Assembly: GCA_052401645.1 (NCBI GenBank)
Contig: CP198939.1
Span: 558,001 to 622,000 of the forward strand
Direction of reading: 5' to 3'
From: Arsenophonus sp052401645
GTDB lineage: Bacteria; Pseudomonadota; Gammaproteobacteria; Enterobacterales; Enterobacteriaceae
Length of the DNA: 64,000 nt
A program made the translations under genes and the position numbers. The notes beneath the pieces were generated by a model, which saw nothing but the letters and a program-made list of their open reading frames with translations, searched no databases and was not told where the DNA came from. Shown one piece after another: positions 52,945 through 61,852 of this stretch; within the stretch, counting starts at the first letter, position 1; each line of letters starts with the position of its first letter.

Positions 52945-54179
52945 TAATAATTAATATCATTTTAGTAATTTTAGATTAATATGTTATAATTTTTATAATC
53001 TATATACTTAATTATCAAAAAAAATAATAATAGTATTATATGAATACTATAAAATTTTATAATAAGTATTAAATTAAATAATTATCTTAATTAAATAATC
53101 TTTTTTATTAAAAGTTAAAATGACAGTAATTCTAAGTATTTATTAATTTTATCTTAATCTTAAAATCGATGATAAAATGTTTAATAATAAGAATTATTTA
53201 TATAATTATATTAAATATATTGCTGTATTTATATTATCATTGAAGTGATTTAATTTTCGTCATTATAATTTATAATATCTATTTATTTGATAGAATAGAA
53301 AATATTACTAATATTTTATCGATGTTAAATCATTTTATAATATATAATAATTATACTATCTTCACAAATATTTAATGATTTACTATTTATTAAATATTGC
53401 TATAAAAAAATTTTTTATTAATAATTGATAATTATAACTATTTATTTTTATCTTTAATTAAAATAAATATTTATTAGTTATAAATATTATTAATTAAGAA
53501 GAATCTAAAATATAATAGTTCTTAAAAAAATAACTTTATAATTAAAAAATAAATTTTTTGATAATTAAATATTTTTAATATTATTATCTAATTTTAATTG
53601 CAATCATCGTTAATTACTTTATTATTATCAATAAAATTAATAGTATTATATAATATATATAAAAACTTTATTTTTTAAACATATATTTAATATTTTATTT
53701 AAAATAAAAGGAATATAATTATTAAAATAATTAGAATTTATATAAAAAATTAAGAATAAAATTTATATAAAAATAAAAAAGTTTTATTTTATAATTGTTT
53801 ATACTATTTCTACTTAAGAAAATAATTATATAAAATTATAGAATCGATGATTTTAAACATTAAAATTTATAACTTATATAATTTACTTATTTTAATAATG
53901 ATGGTTTATTAGTAGAGTATTTTATATTAAAATATAGAATTAATGAACTATTAATAATTTGTTTTAATCAAATTATTAAAATTTTAAAAAATAATAATAA
54001 TTACTTTAATAATATTATTGACTTTTTTGTCAATATAAAAAATCTACTTCTAGTTCTTTATTTATTATATATAAAATATCTTAAAATCATTAATATAAAA
54101 TAATCTAACAGTAGATAAAAATATTAATATAATAATGCTAATATTAAATTAAAATTTAATAAAATATAATAAATAATAG

Positions 54180-54212
54180 TATTAATAATATAACTTAGTT
54201 ATATTATTAATA
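54180..54212. repeat. Perfect hairpin, 15-bp stem, TTA loop
   Basis: TATTAATAATATAAC, TTA, then the exact reverse complement. Same AACTTAGTT centre and loop as the 17-bp-stem hairpin at 10397-10433, 44 kb away. Confidence 0.8.
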
Positions 54213-54714
54213 TTTTAAGTAATTATTACTTCCTGTTAATTTACAATAACTTATATGGTTATAAATACAAATAAAATAAGAGCTAAAAAATAAAAGAACA
54301 ATATAATATAGATTATAATTTAATATTTTTTAACATAGAAGAACAATATGATTAATATTTATTAAATGATATATATATTATGAATATTAACTTTATGAGT
54401 AAAAGAAATTATAATAAATAAAATATAATAATTTATTGATTAGATTTAATTAGTATTTTATATAAATAATTTCTTCATTAATAATAATTAATTAGATAAT
54501 AACATAATTTATCAGAATATTCTTTTTTATAGAAAAGATATTAGTAATCTCAAAGTCATGCATTTTATAAGAGTTAATATTTTTTACTGCATATATTAAT
54601 AATAATATAATTTAATTATATTATTTTTTTATTCTTAAATGGTTTAATAATTTATTAAAAATCTAAATATGTATAATTTATTAATAATTTTTTATTAAAT
54701 AAAATAATTTAATC

Positions 54715-54734
54715 ATTATGATAATTATCATAAT
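54715..54734. repeat. 20-bp perfect palindrome
   Basis: ATTATGATAA followed by its reverse complement, no spacer. In the nuoN-ubiG tract. Confidence 0.6.
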
Positions 54735-55840
54735 AAAGTTAACATAATGTATGTAGTTGATATAGATATGAATAATGATACTATCTTTGTTTATTATTAT
54801 TTTAATAGTCATCAAAATAATATTTAATATAGTTTTGTAAGCTTTATAAGACTTATTACTAATAAATTATAATAGTAATTATAATTTATTATTTATTATA
54901 TTTTCAATTTTTATTTTATAAATATAAATTTCTAAAAAAAAATTTATCGAACGATAGAGTTAATTGAATAAAAATAAAAGTGTAATAAAAAAAATAAACT
55001 AGTAGTAATAGTTGAGTTAATTTTATATCAATCATTATTATTTAATAATAAAATATTTACGATCAGTATAAAATCTTATAAGATATAATAAGTTTATTTA
55101 TTTTATATTTTATTAAATAATATATGAATAAAATGGAATATTCTAATTTTATTACTTAATTTTTAAAATAAATTAATATTAGAATATTAATCTAATTATA
55201 CTTATTAATTATTTATATACAAAAACTGAAACAAAATTAACTAAAGATAATTGGTATAAATATTTTATTAAAAAATATTAAACATAAAAAATATTTTTGA
55301 AATAATTGTATTTTATAAAAAATATTATTAATAATATTAAGTTTTTTAGTTTTTTGCTATATTCTTATCAGTTACAGTTAATATAAATTAATTAATTTTT
55401 TTTAATAAAAATATTTATTTTTTAATGTAAAAGATATTTTACATATTATCAAATATTTTGTACATAACCATTTAAAAGATTAAAATTATGATAGTTTTAA
55501 TTTAAACCTTTATTTTAATTTGATAACCTTTACTGAAAGAGGTTAAATATTTATTAAGTAATCTTCTTTGATTTTAAAATTATTAAAAGATATAAGATTT
55601 AATGATTTATTTTAAATTGTTTTATTAATGTTTTTTAAAAATTAATGATTTTTAATTTATTTTAAATATATGTATATAAAAATTACTTATATAAAAAATG
55701 ATTAATAGATATCACATATCTAATGTGGAATTATATTTTATTATAATATATATCAATATATCGATAAGTACTTTTAATAAGAAAAAAAATGATATCTTAT
55801 TATTATAAATAAAATAATTTATTTATGATGATATTATCAT

Positions 55841-55870
55841 GATTTATCTATCTATATAGATAGATAAATC
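55841..55870. repeat. 30-bp perfect palindrome
   Basis: GATTTATCTATCTAT followed with no spacer by its exact reverse complement. Each half includes three G/C bases. A smaller ATGATA-T-TATCAT symmetry lies directly to its left. The outer arm GATTTATC recurs in the hairpin at 2288-2310. Confidence 0.88.
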
Positions 55871-57475
55871 TAAGATAATAAAATTATTTTACTATTTAAA
55901 TTAAATTTAAATTTAATTTCGTTCTAATATATTTATAGATTATCATAATATTTTAGAATAAGATATTATATATTTGTGTATATATTTTAAATATTTTATA
56001 TTTTTAGTAACGATTATAACTAAAAAATTATAAAGATTATTAATATTAATTTATTATATATTATCAATTCATATTTTCACTTACTAAGTAATAAATTAAA
56101 CTCTATTTCTTATATTAATTCTAAAATATTATTAGAAATTAATTACGTAATAATCTATTTAATATTATTTTAGTTTTAAAGATTAATTTTTAATTAAATA
56201 AATTTATTATTAATACGTGTATTAATATATATTTTATTCTTAATATAATTATTATAATTATATTTATTTAAATGATTATTTAAAAAATATTAAATTAATT
56301 ATTTTCTATTTTTAATTTAAAAACTATTTATAACATATCTTATTATACTCATCTATAATGATGCTTATTTAAAATTATCTTGATTAAAAATAAATATATT
56401 TAATATATATATTATTATGATATATGATTTTGTTATTATAATTAATTAATTTGATAATTTTAAAGTTTATTTAAAATTTATTCATATTATTAAAAATAAA
56501 TAATTAATTAAAAAAATAATATAAAAATATTAAATCTTTAGTCTAATAATACTTATTATATATAAATATGATGAATAGAAATTTTTTTTAGATAATTTTA
56601 AAAAAATAAAATTTAATTATTAATTATAATAATTATATATTAAATTTAATATAATAATAAAATTATTTTTAAATTAAAATAGTCATAATAAGTTTAATAT
56701 TTTATATTATTTAATATTTTATTATAAGTTATAATAAAAATAATTATCATTGATATATTATTAATAATATGCCAAATAAAATCAATATTTAAAAATAGAA
56801 AATAAATAATTTTTAAAAAATATATCCGATTTCCTTATTTAAATTAAACTTAAAATTTTAATAATAAGCAGTATTAATCATCTAAGATTAAATAGAATCA
56901 CATTTTTAGATAAAATCTAATAATATTTTATATTTTTATTTGTTGAAAATATGTTTCTGCATTTATTATATTATTATAATAATATAATTTTATTATGATA
57001 ATATTAAGTATTAATTATTTTTTTAAAAATAGTTTTTTATAATTAAAGATTTTTAATTTTCTAAATTTTATATATTGATAATTAGTTTGTATTTATATTT
57101 ATATAATAAATATTATATACATATACAATATAAAAATGATAATTTTTCATTAATGAAGAATTGAGTATAGAGAAATAATATTATAGTAGTTTTAGAATTA
57201 TTAAAAAAATGATATTTTATGCATAAAATGCTTTATCTATAGAAAATTTAGTTACCTTATCTATCTTATAAATTTTATTTAAATTAATACTATAATTTAT
57301 AATAGTTATAATTAAAAAAATATACTCAATTATATTGTATGAAGACGCTACACAATCAAATCTAATAGTTATTATTTTACATTTAATCAATATGTAAAAA
57401 ATAAATTGATAAATTAAAGTATACATAAATATAAATAATACGGATTAAATAATAAAATTTTGAAAATTATTTTTT

Positions 57476-57511
57476 AAAAAAATCGATAAATATAATTTAT
57501 CCGATTTTTTT
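57476..57511. terminator. Bidirectional terminator-like hairpin
   Basis: AAAAAAATCG-ATAAAT, loop ATA, ATTTAT-C-CGATTTTTTT: about 16 pairs with one bulged C, an A run on one side and a T run on the other. This is the most classical intrinsic terminator shape in the window. It could stop leftward transcription 0.9 kb beyond ubiG, or serve a gene now lost. Confidence 0.6.
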
Positions 57512-58205
57512 CTTATTGAAAAACAATGTAAATTAAAATATTCATAGACTTTTGGATATTATAAATTTAATTATTTATCAAGTTTTATAGAAGATTATTT
57601 GTCTTTTAAGACGTTTAAATTATTATAATAAAAATTATTATAACGTAATTTAATGAAAAATTATTTTTCTGATAGATTTTTTATTAAAAATATCTTATGT
57701 GAAGTAAGGATGTAAATATGTTTATAAATTTTACTTATGTTAATGATATTTAAATATATTAAAAATAATAATTATTCAAATTGTCATATTTTTATATATA
57801 AAATAACTAATCAAGTTTTAAGAAATTAGTAATAAACTTTTTTTAATCTAAAATATAATATATGTATTATTCTGATTTCCTAAATATTTAAAGTTTTACT
57901 TTTTTATAAAATTAAGTTATTTAAAATATACTTTAAAGTTGTTAAAGTAAATATATTTACAAATCTTTATATTAACAAGATAATTACTTTTATAGATTTT
58001 ATTAAAATGAAATAGTATTTTATTTATACTTTTACTATATGAAAAACTTTATTTATCAATATTCTAGTTAAGTGGTTAGATGATATTTATCAATAACTGA
58101 ATTCAACAAGTAGATAATGAAAATATAAAATAAATATATGTTAAAATTATGATTAAATTTATATTTAAAATTAAATTAAAAAAGTGAATATAATATATAA
58201 ATTTT

Positions 58206-58242
58206 ATAATTACTATTATATTATAAGTATAATAGTAATTAT
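58206..58242. repeat. Perfect hairpin, 15-bp stem, 7-base loop, downstream of ubiG
   Basis: ATAATTACTATTATA, seven-base loop, then the exact reverse complement, 175 bases past the ubiG stop. It may help end ubiG transcription, but there is no T run on the minus strand. Confidence 0.7.
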
Positions 58243-58416
58243 TTTACTTCTTTTAAAAAAATAAACGATATAGTTTTTAAGAAATTGCTATTAAGTTTTA
58301 TTAATTAGTAATTTATTCCATTTTATAATAAAAAATATTATAACTTTATATCTGATTTTTAATCATAAAAAAATAAATTTTATGATAAAATAATAATTTA
58401 TTTATTAAACTAAAAC

Positions 58417-59151
58417 TTAACATTTGGTTTCATTTATTAAATGTAATATATAATTAACATCAATATTTGTTCCTAATGAAAATTCGTTATTAATTAGATT
58501 ATAATCCAATCCTATTATATTTTTTTCTGTTAAAGATGTTTTATCTATCCAACTAAGTAACTCAGAAGGTCGAATAAATTTTTTCAGATTATGAGTGCCT
58601 CGTGGAACCATTTTTAAAATATATTCAGCTACAATTATTGCTAATAACCAAGACTTTTTATTACGATTAATAGTAGAAAAGAATACATGACCATCTTTCT
58701 TAACTAATTTTGCACATGATTGAACTATTGATTCAGGATTTGGTATATGTTCTAATGTTTCCATACAAGTGACTATATCATAAGTTTTATTGTTATTTTT
58801 TGCGTAATTCTCAACAGTTTCTTGAATATAGGTGATTTTTATATTATTTTTTAATGCATGTAGCTGAGCGACTTTAATAGGTTCAGATGCTATATCAATT
58901 CCAGTCACAAACGCACCTTCTTTAGCCATACTTTCTGATAAAATACCACCTCCGCATCCTATATCTAGTACATGTTTACCAAACAAACCATTAGAGTATT
59001 CTAGGATATAGTTTAAACGTAATGGATTAATTTGATGAAGTGATTTGAATTTACTTTTTTTATCCCACCAATAAGATGAAATAGAGTTAAATTTGTTAAT
59101 TTCAACTAAATCTATATTTGTTTGTTTAGATGAATTTTTAAAATTAATCAT
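58417..59151 (-). CDS. ubiG: UbiG, ubiquinone O-methyltransferase
   Basis: 244 residues (E. coli 240). It catalyses both O-methylations of the ubiquinone ring, using S-adenosylmethionine. The SAM-binding motif V-L-D-I-G-C-G-G-G-I-L-S-E-S-M-A (about 61-76) is intact, followed by V-T-G-I-D and the acidic-loop region. Also present: W-W-D (YWWDKKSKF), L-H-x-I-N-P-L-R, C-M-E-T-L-E-H-I-P-N-P, F-S-T-I-N-R-N and G-T-H-N-L-K-K-F-I-R-P-S-E-L. AAGGAG about 8 bases upstream of the ATG is one of the best ribosome sites in the window. It is divergent from gyrA, as in E. coli. Confidence 0.97.
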   Translation of the reverse strand: MINFKNSSKQTNIDLVEINKFNSISSYWWDKKSKFKSLHQINPLRLNYILEYSNGLFGKHVLDIGCGGGILSESMAKEGAFVTGIDIASEPIKVAQLHALKNNIKITYIQETVENYAKNNNKTYDIVTCMETLEHIPNPESIVQSCAKLVKKDGHVFFSTINRNKKSWLLAIIVAEYILKMVPRGTHNLKKFIRPSELLSWIDKTSLTEKNIIGLDYNLINNEFSLGTNIDVNYILHLINETKC

Positions 59152-59314
59152 AAAACTTACTCCTTATTTTTATCCATATAGATGGAGTGAAAAATATTAT
59201 TTTCATTATACATATTTTATACTAATTATTATGTATTTCTTATTTTTATAAAACAACGATTTTATGGTATATTTTATAAATTAATGAATAAAAATTATGA
59301 GGAACGATGTATTC
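59152..59314. promoter_or_regulatory. Shared divergent promoter region of ubiG and gyrA
   Basis: 163 bases between two divergent starts must hold both promoters. Candidate AT boxes abound (for example TATATT near 59270), but the composition makes any specific -10 or -35 call unreliable. Confidence 0.4.
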
Positions 59315-61852
59315 ATGAATGATGATATAACCAAAAAAATTACTCCGATCAATATTGAAGAGGAGCTAAAGAGCTCTTATTTAGATTATGCAATGTCTGT
59401 AATTATTGGACGAGCCCTTCCAGATGTACGAGATGGATTAAAACCTGTACATCGTCGTATATTATACGCAATGAATGTATTAGGTAATGATTGGGATAAA
59501 CCTTATAAAAAATCAGCACGTTTAGTTGGTGATGTCATTGGTAAATACCATCCTCATGGTGACAGTGCTGTTTATGATTCAATTGTGCGTCTTGCACAAC
59601 CTTTTTCAATGCGTTATATGTTGATAGATGGACAAGGTAATTTTGGTTCTATTGATGGTGACTCTGCTGCCGCAATGCGTTATACAGAAGTGCGAATGTC
59701 AAAAATTGCCCATGAATTATTAGGAGATTTAGATAAGGAAACTGTAGATTTTATTTCTAATTATGATGGTACAGAGCAGATTCCTGATGTTATGCCAACA
59801 CGTATTCCAAACTTGTTAATTAACGGATCTTCAGGTATTGCTGTTGGTATGGCTACCAATATTCCACCTCATAACCTTAGTGAAATTATTGATGGCTGTC
59901 TTGCTTATATCGATAATGAAAATATTAGTATTGAAGATTTATTAAAATATATTCCAGGTCCAGATTTTCCAACAGCTGCAATTATTAATGGTCATCATGG
60001 TATTATTAATGCATATCGAACTGGTCGTGGTAAAGTTTATATTCGTTCACGTGCTAAAATTGAAATTGATGCTAGAAATGGTCGTGAAATAATTATTATT
60101 AATGAAATCCCATATCAAGTTAATAAAGCTCATTTGATTGAGAAAATTGCTGAATTAGCTAAAGAGAAGCGTATTGATGGAATTAGCGCATTACGTGATG
60201 AGTCTGATAAGGATGGAATGCGTGTTGTTATTGAAATAAAACGTGATACATCTGCGGAAATTGTACTTAATAACTTATATTCTCTTACAAAGCTTCAAAT
60301 TTCATTTGGTATTAATATGGTTGCTTTATTTAAAGGTCGACCTAAACTTTTAAATTTAAAAGAAATTATTGAAGCTTTTATTTGTTCCCGTAGAGAAGTA
60401 GTTACTCGAAGAACTATTTTTGAATTACGAAAAGCGCGTGAACGTGCTCATATATTAGAAGCATTAGCTGTTGCATTGATAAATATTGATTCAATTATTA
60501 AGCTTATTCGTGAAGCATCAACTCCACATGAAGCGAAATTAATTTTAATTGCTCGTTCTTGGCAATTTGGTAATATTTATAATATGTTATCAAATACATC
60601 TGATAATGAAACTCATTATAAATACCTTAAATTTAAATATGATATACAAGATAATAAATATTACTTAAGTGAACAGCAAGCTCAAGCAATTCTTGATTTA
60701 CGTTTACAAAAATTAACTAATTTAGAACATAAGAAGATATTAGATGAATATAGTGAGTTACTAAAAAAGATTACTTCATTATTATATATATTAACTACTC
60801 CAGATCGTTTAATGGAAGTTATCCGAAAAGAATTAGAAATTATTAAAGAAGATTATCCTGATTCCCGTCGTACGGAAATTATTGAAAATAGAGAAGATAT
60901 AAATATCGAAGATTTAATTAATCAAAAAAATGTGATCGTGACATTGTCACATCAAGGTTATGTTAAATATCAATCATTATCTGATTACGAAGCTCAGAAA
61001 CGAGGAGGTAAAGGTAAGTCAGCAGTACGAATAAAAGAAGAAGATTTTATTGAACGTTTATTAGTTACCAATACCCATGATACAATTCTATGTTTTTCCA
61101 CTTATGGTTGTCTATATTGGATGAAGGTTTATCAGTTGCCAGAATCTAGTCGTGGTGCGCGTGGACGACCAATAGTTAATTTATTGCCATTAAAAAAAAA
61201 TGAACGTATTACTGCAATTTTACCTATACGTGAATTTAATAATAATTATTATGTATTTATGGCAACTATAAGTGGTATAGTTAAAAAGACATCGCTAAAA
61301 GATTTTAGTCGTCCAAGAAGTGGTGGAATCATCGCAATCAACCTTAATGATGGAGATGAATTAATTGGTGTTGATTTAACTTCAGGTGAAAATGAAGTAA
61401 TGCTTTTTTCTGCTAGTGGAAAAGTTGTTCATTTCCCAGAAAAAACAGTTCGTCCTATGGGACGAAAAGCAATAGGTGTTCGAGGTATTAAATTACAAGA
61501 TGATGATAAAGTAGTTTCATTAATTATACCTAGTTATAAAGGTAATATTCTAACTATTACAGAAAATGGTTATGGTAAGCGAACTAAAAAAAATGAATAT
61601 CCAATAAAATTTCGTGCTACAAGAGGCGTTATTTCTATTAAAGTTAGTAAACGTAACGGTAAAGTGGTTGGGGCAATTCAAGTAGAAGAAACTGATCAAA
61701 TTATGGTTATTACTGATGCAGGGACATTGATACGAACATGGATTGTAGGTATCAGCATTGTTGGAAGAAATACTCATGGCGTAACTTTAATTCGTACTTC
61801 TAAAGATGAAAAAGTAGTTGCATTACAACGTATAGTTAAAACTGAAGAATAG
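59315..61852 (+). CDS. gyrA: DNA gyrase subunit A
   Basis: 845 residues from the ATG at 59315 (E. coli 875). This start aligns with E. coli M-S-D-L-A-R-E-I-T-P and has GAGG 12 bases upstream. An in-frame ATG at 59297 would add six residues and has no ribosome site. It breaks and rejoins DNA in the supercoiling tetramer with GyrB. The catalytic tyrosine is residue 123 (A-A-M-R-Y-T-E). The quinolone-region serine 84 and aspartate 88 are wild type (H-P-H-G-D-S-A-V-Y-D). The GyrA box is Q-K-R-G-G-K-G. The acidic C-terminal tail of E. coli, about 30 residues, is missing; the beta-pinwheel domain is otherwise complete. Confidence 0.98.
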   Translation: MNDDITKKITPINIEEELKSSYLDYAMSVIIGRALPDVRDGLKPVHRRILYAMNVLGNDWDKPYKKSARLVGDVIGKYHPHGDSAVYDSIVRLAQPFSMRYMLIDGQGNFGSIDGDSAAAMRYTEVRMSKIAHELLGDLDKETVDFISNYDGTEQIPDVMPTRIPNLLINGSSGIAVGMATNIPPHNLSEIIDGCLAYIDNENISIEDLLKYIPGPDFPTAAIINGHHGIINAYRTGRGKVYIRSRAKIEIDARNGREIIIINEIPYQVNKAHLIEKIAELAKEKRIDGISALRDESDKDGMRVVIEIKRDTSAEIVLNNLYSLTKLQISFGINMVALFKGRPKLLNLKEIIEAFICSRREVVTRRTIFELRKARERAHILEALAVALINIDSIIKLIREASTPHEAKLILIARSWQFGNIYNMLSNTSDNETHYKYLKFKYDIQDNKYYLSEQQAQAILDLRLQKLTNLEHKKILDEYSELLKKITSLLYILTTPDRLMEVIRKELEIIKEDYPDSRRTEIIENREDINIEDLINQKNVIVTLSHQGYVKYQSLSDYEAQKRGGKGKSAVRIKEEDFIERLLVTNTHDTILCFSTYGCLYWMKVYQLPESSRGARGRPIVNLLPLKKNERITAILPIREFNNNYYVFMATISGIVKKTSLKDFSRPRSGGIIAINLNDGDELIGVDLTSGENEVMLFSASGKVVHFPEKTVRPMGRKAIGVRGIKLQDDDKVVSLIIPSYKGNILTITENGYGKRTKKNEYPIKFRATRGVISIKVSKRNGKVVGAIQVEETDQIMVITDAGTLIRTWIVGISIVGRNTHGVTLIRTSKDEKVVALQRIVKTEE

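Larger units (their letters stand above)
52945..58416. other. 5.5 kb tract without an intact gene (nuoN to ubiG)
   Basis: E. coli has the menaquinone genes, nrdAB and many others between nuo and ubiG. I could not assign a relic with confidence here. A weak menD-like run near 54748-54800 was rejected. The tract contains several strong palindromes and a terminator-like structure at 57476-57511. The only open frames are of chance length. Confidence 0.6.

Noticed and set aside
54748..54830. Run reading V-V-D-I-D-M-N-N-D-T-I-F that resembles the MenD V-V-N-N-N-G-G-Q-I-F motif
   Set aside because: Only one short block, with no second block at proper spacing. Too weak to call a menD relic, although strand and synteny would fit.
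57217..57426. 69-residue open frame on the minus strand, with R-F-D-C-V-A and an ending F-S-I-D-K-A-F faintly like YraN-family proteins
   Set aside because: The similarity is two short ends with an unrelated middle. yraN is not syntenic here, no ribosome site is present, and the length is within chance expectation.
59297..59314. Upstream ATG start for gyrA
   Set aside because: It has no ribosome site and adds six residues not seen in E. coli GyrA; the GAGG lies between it and the chosen ATG.
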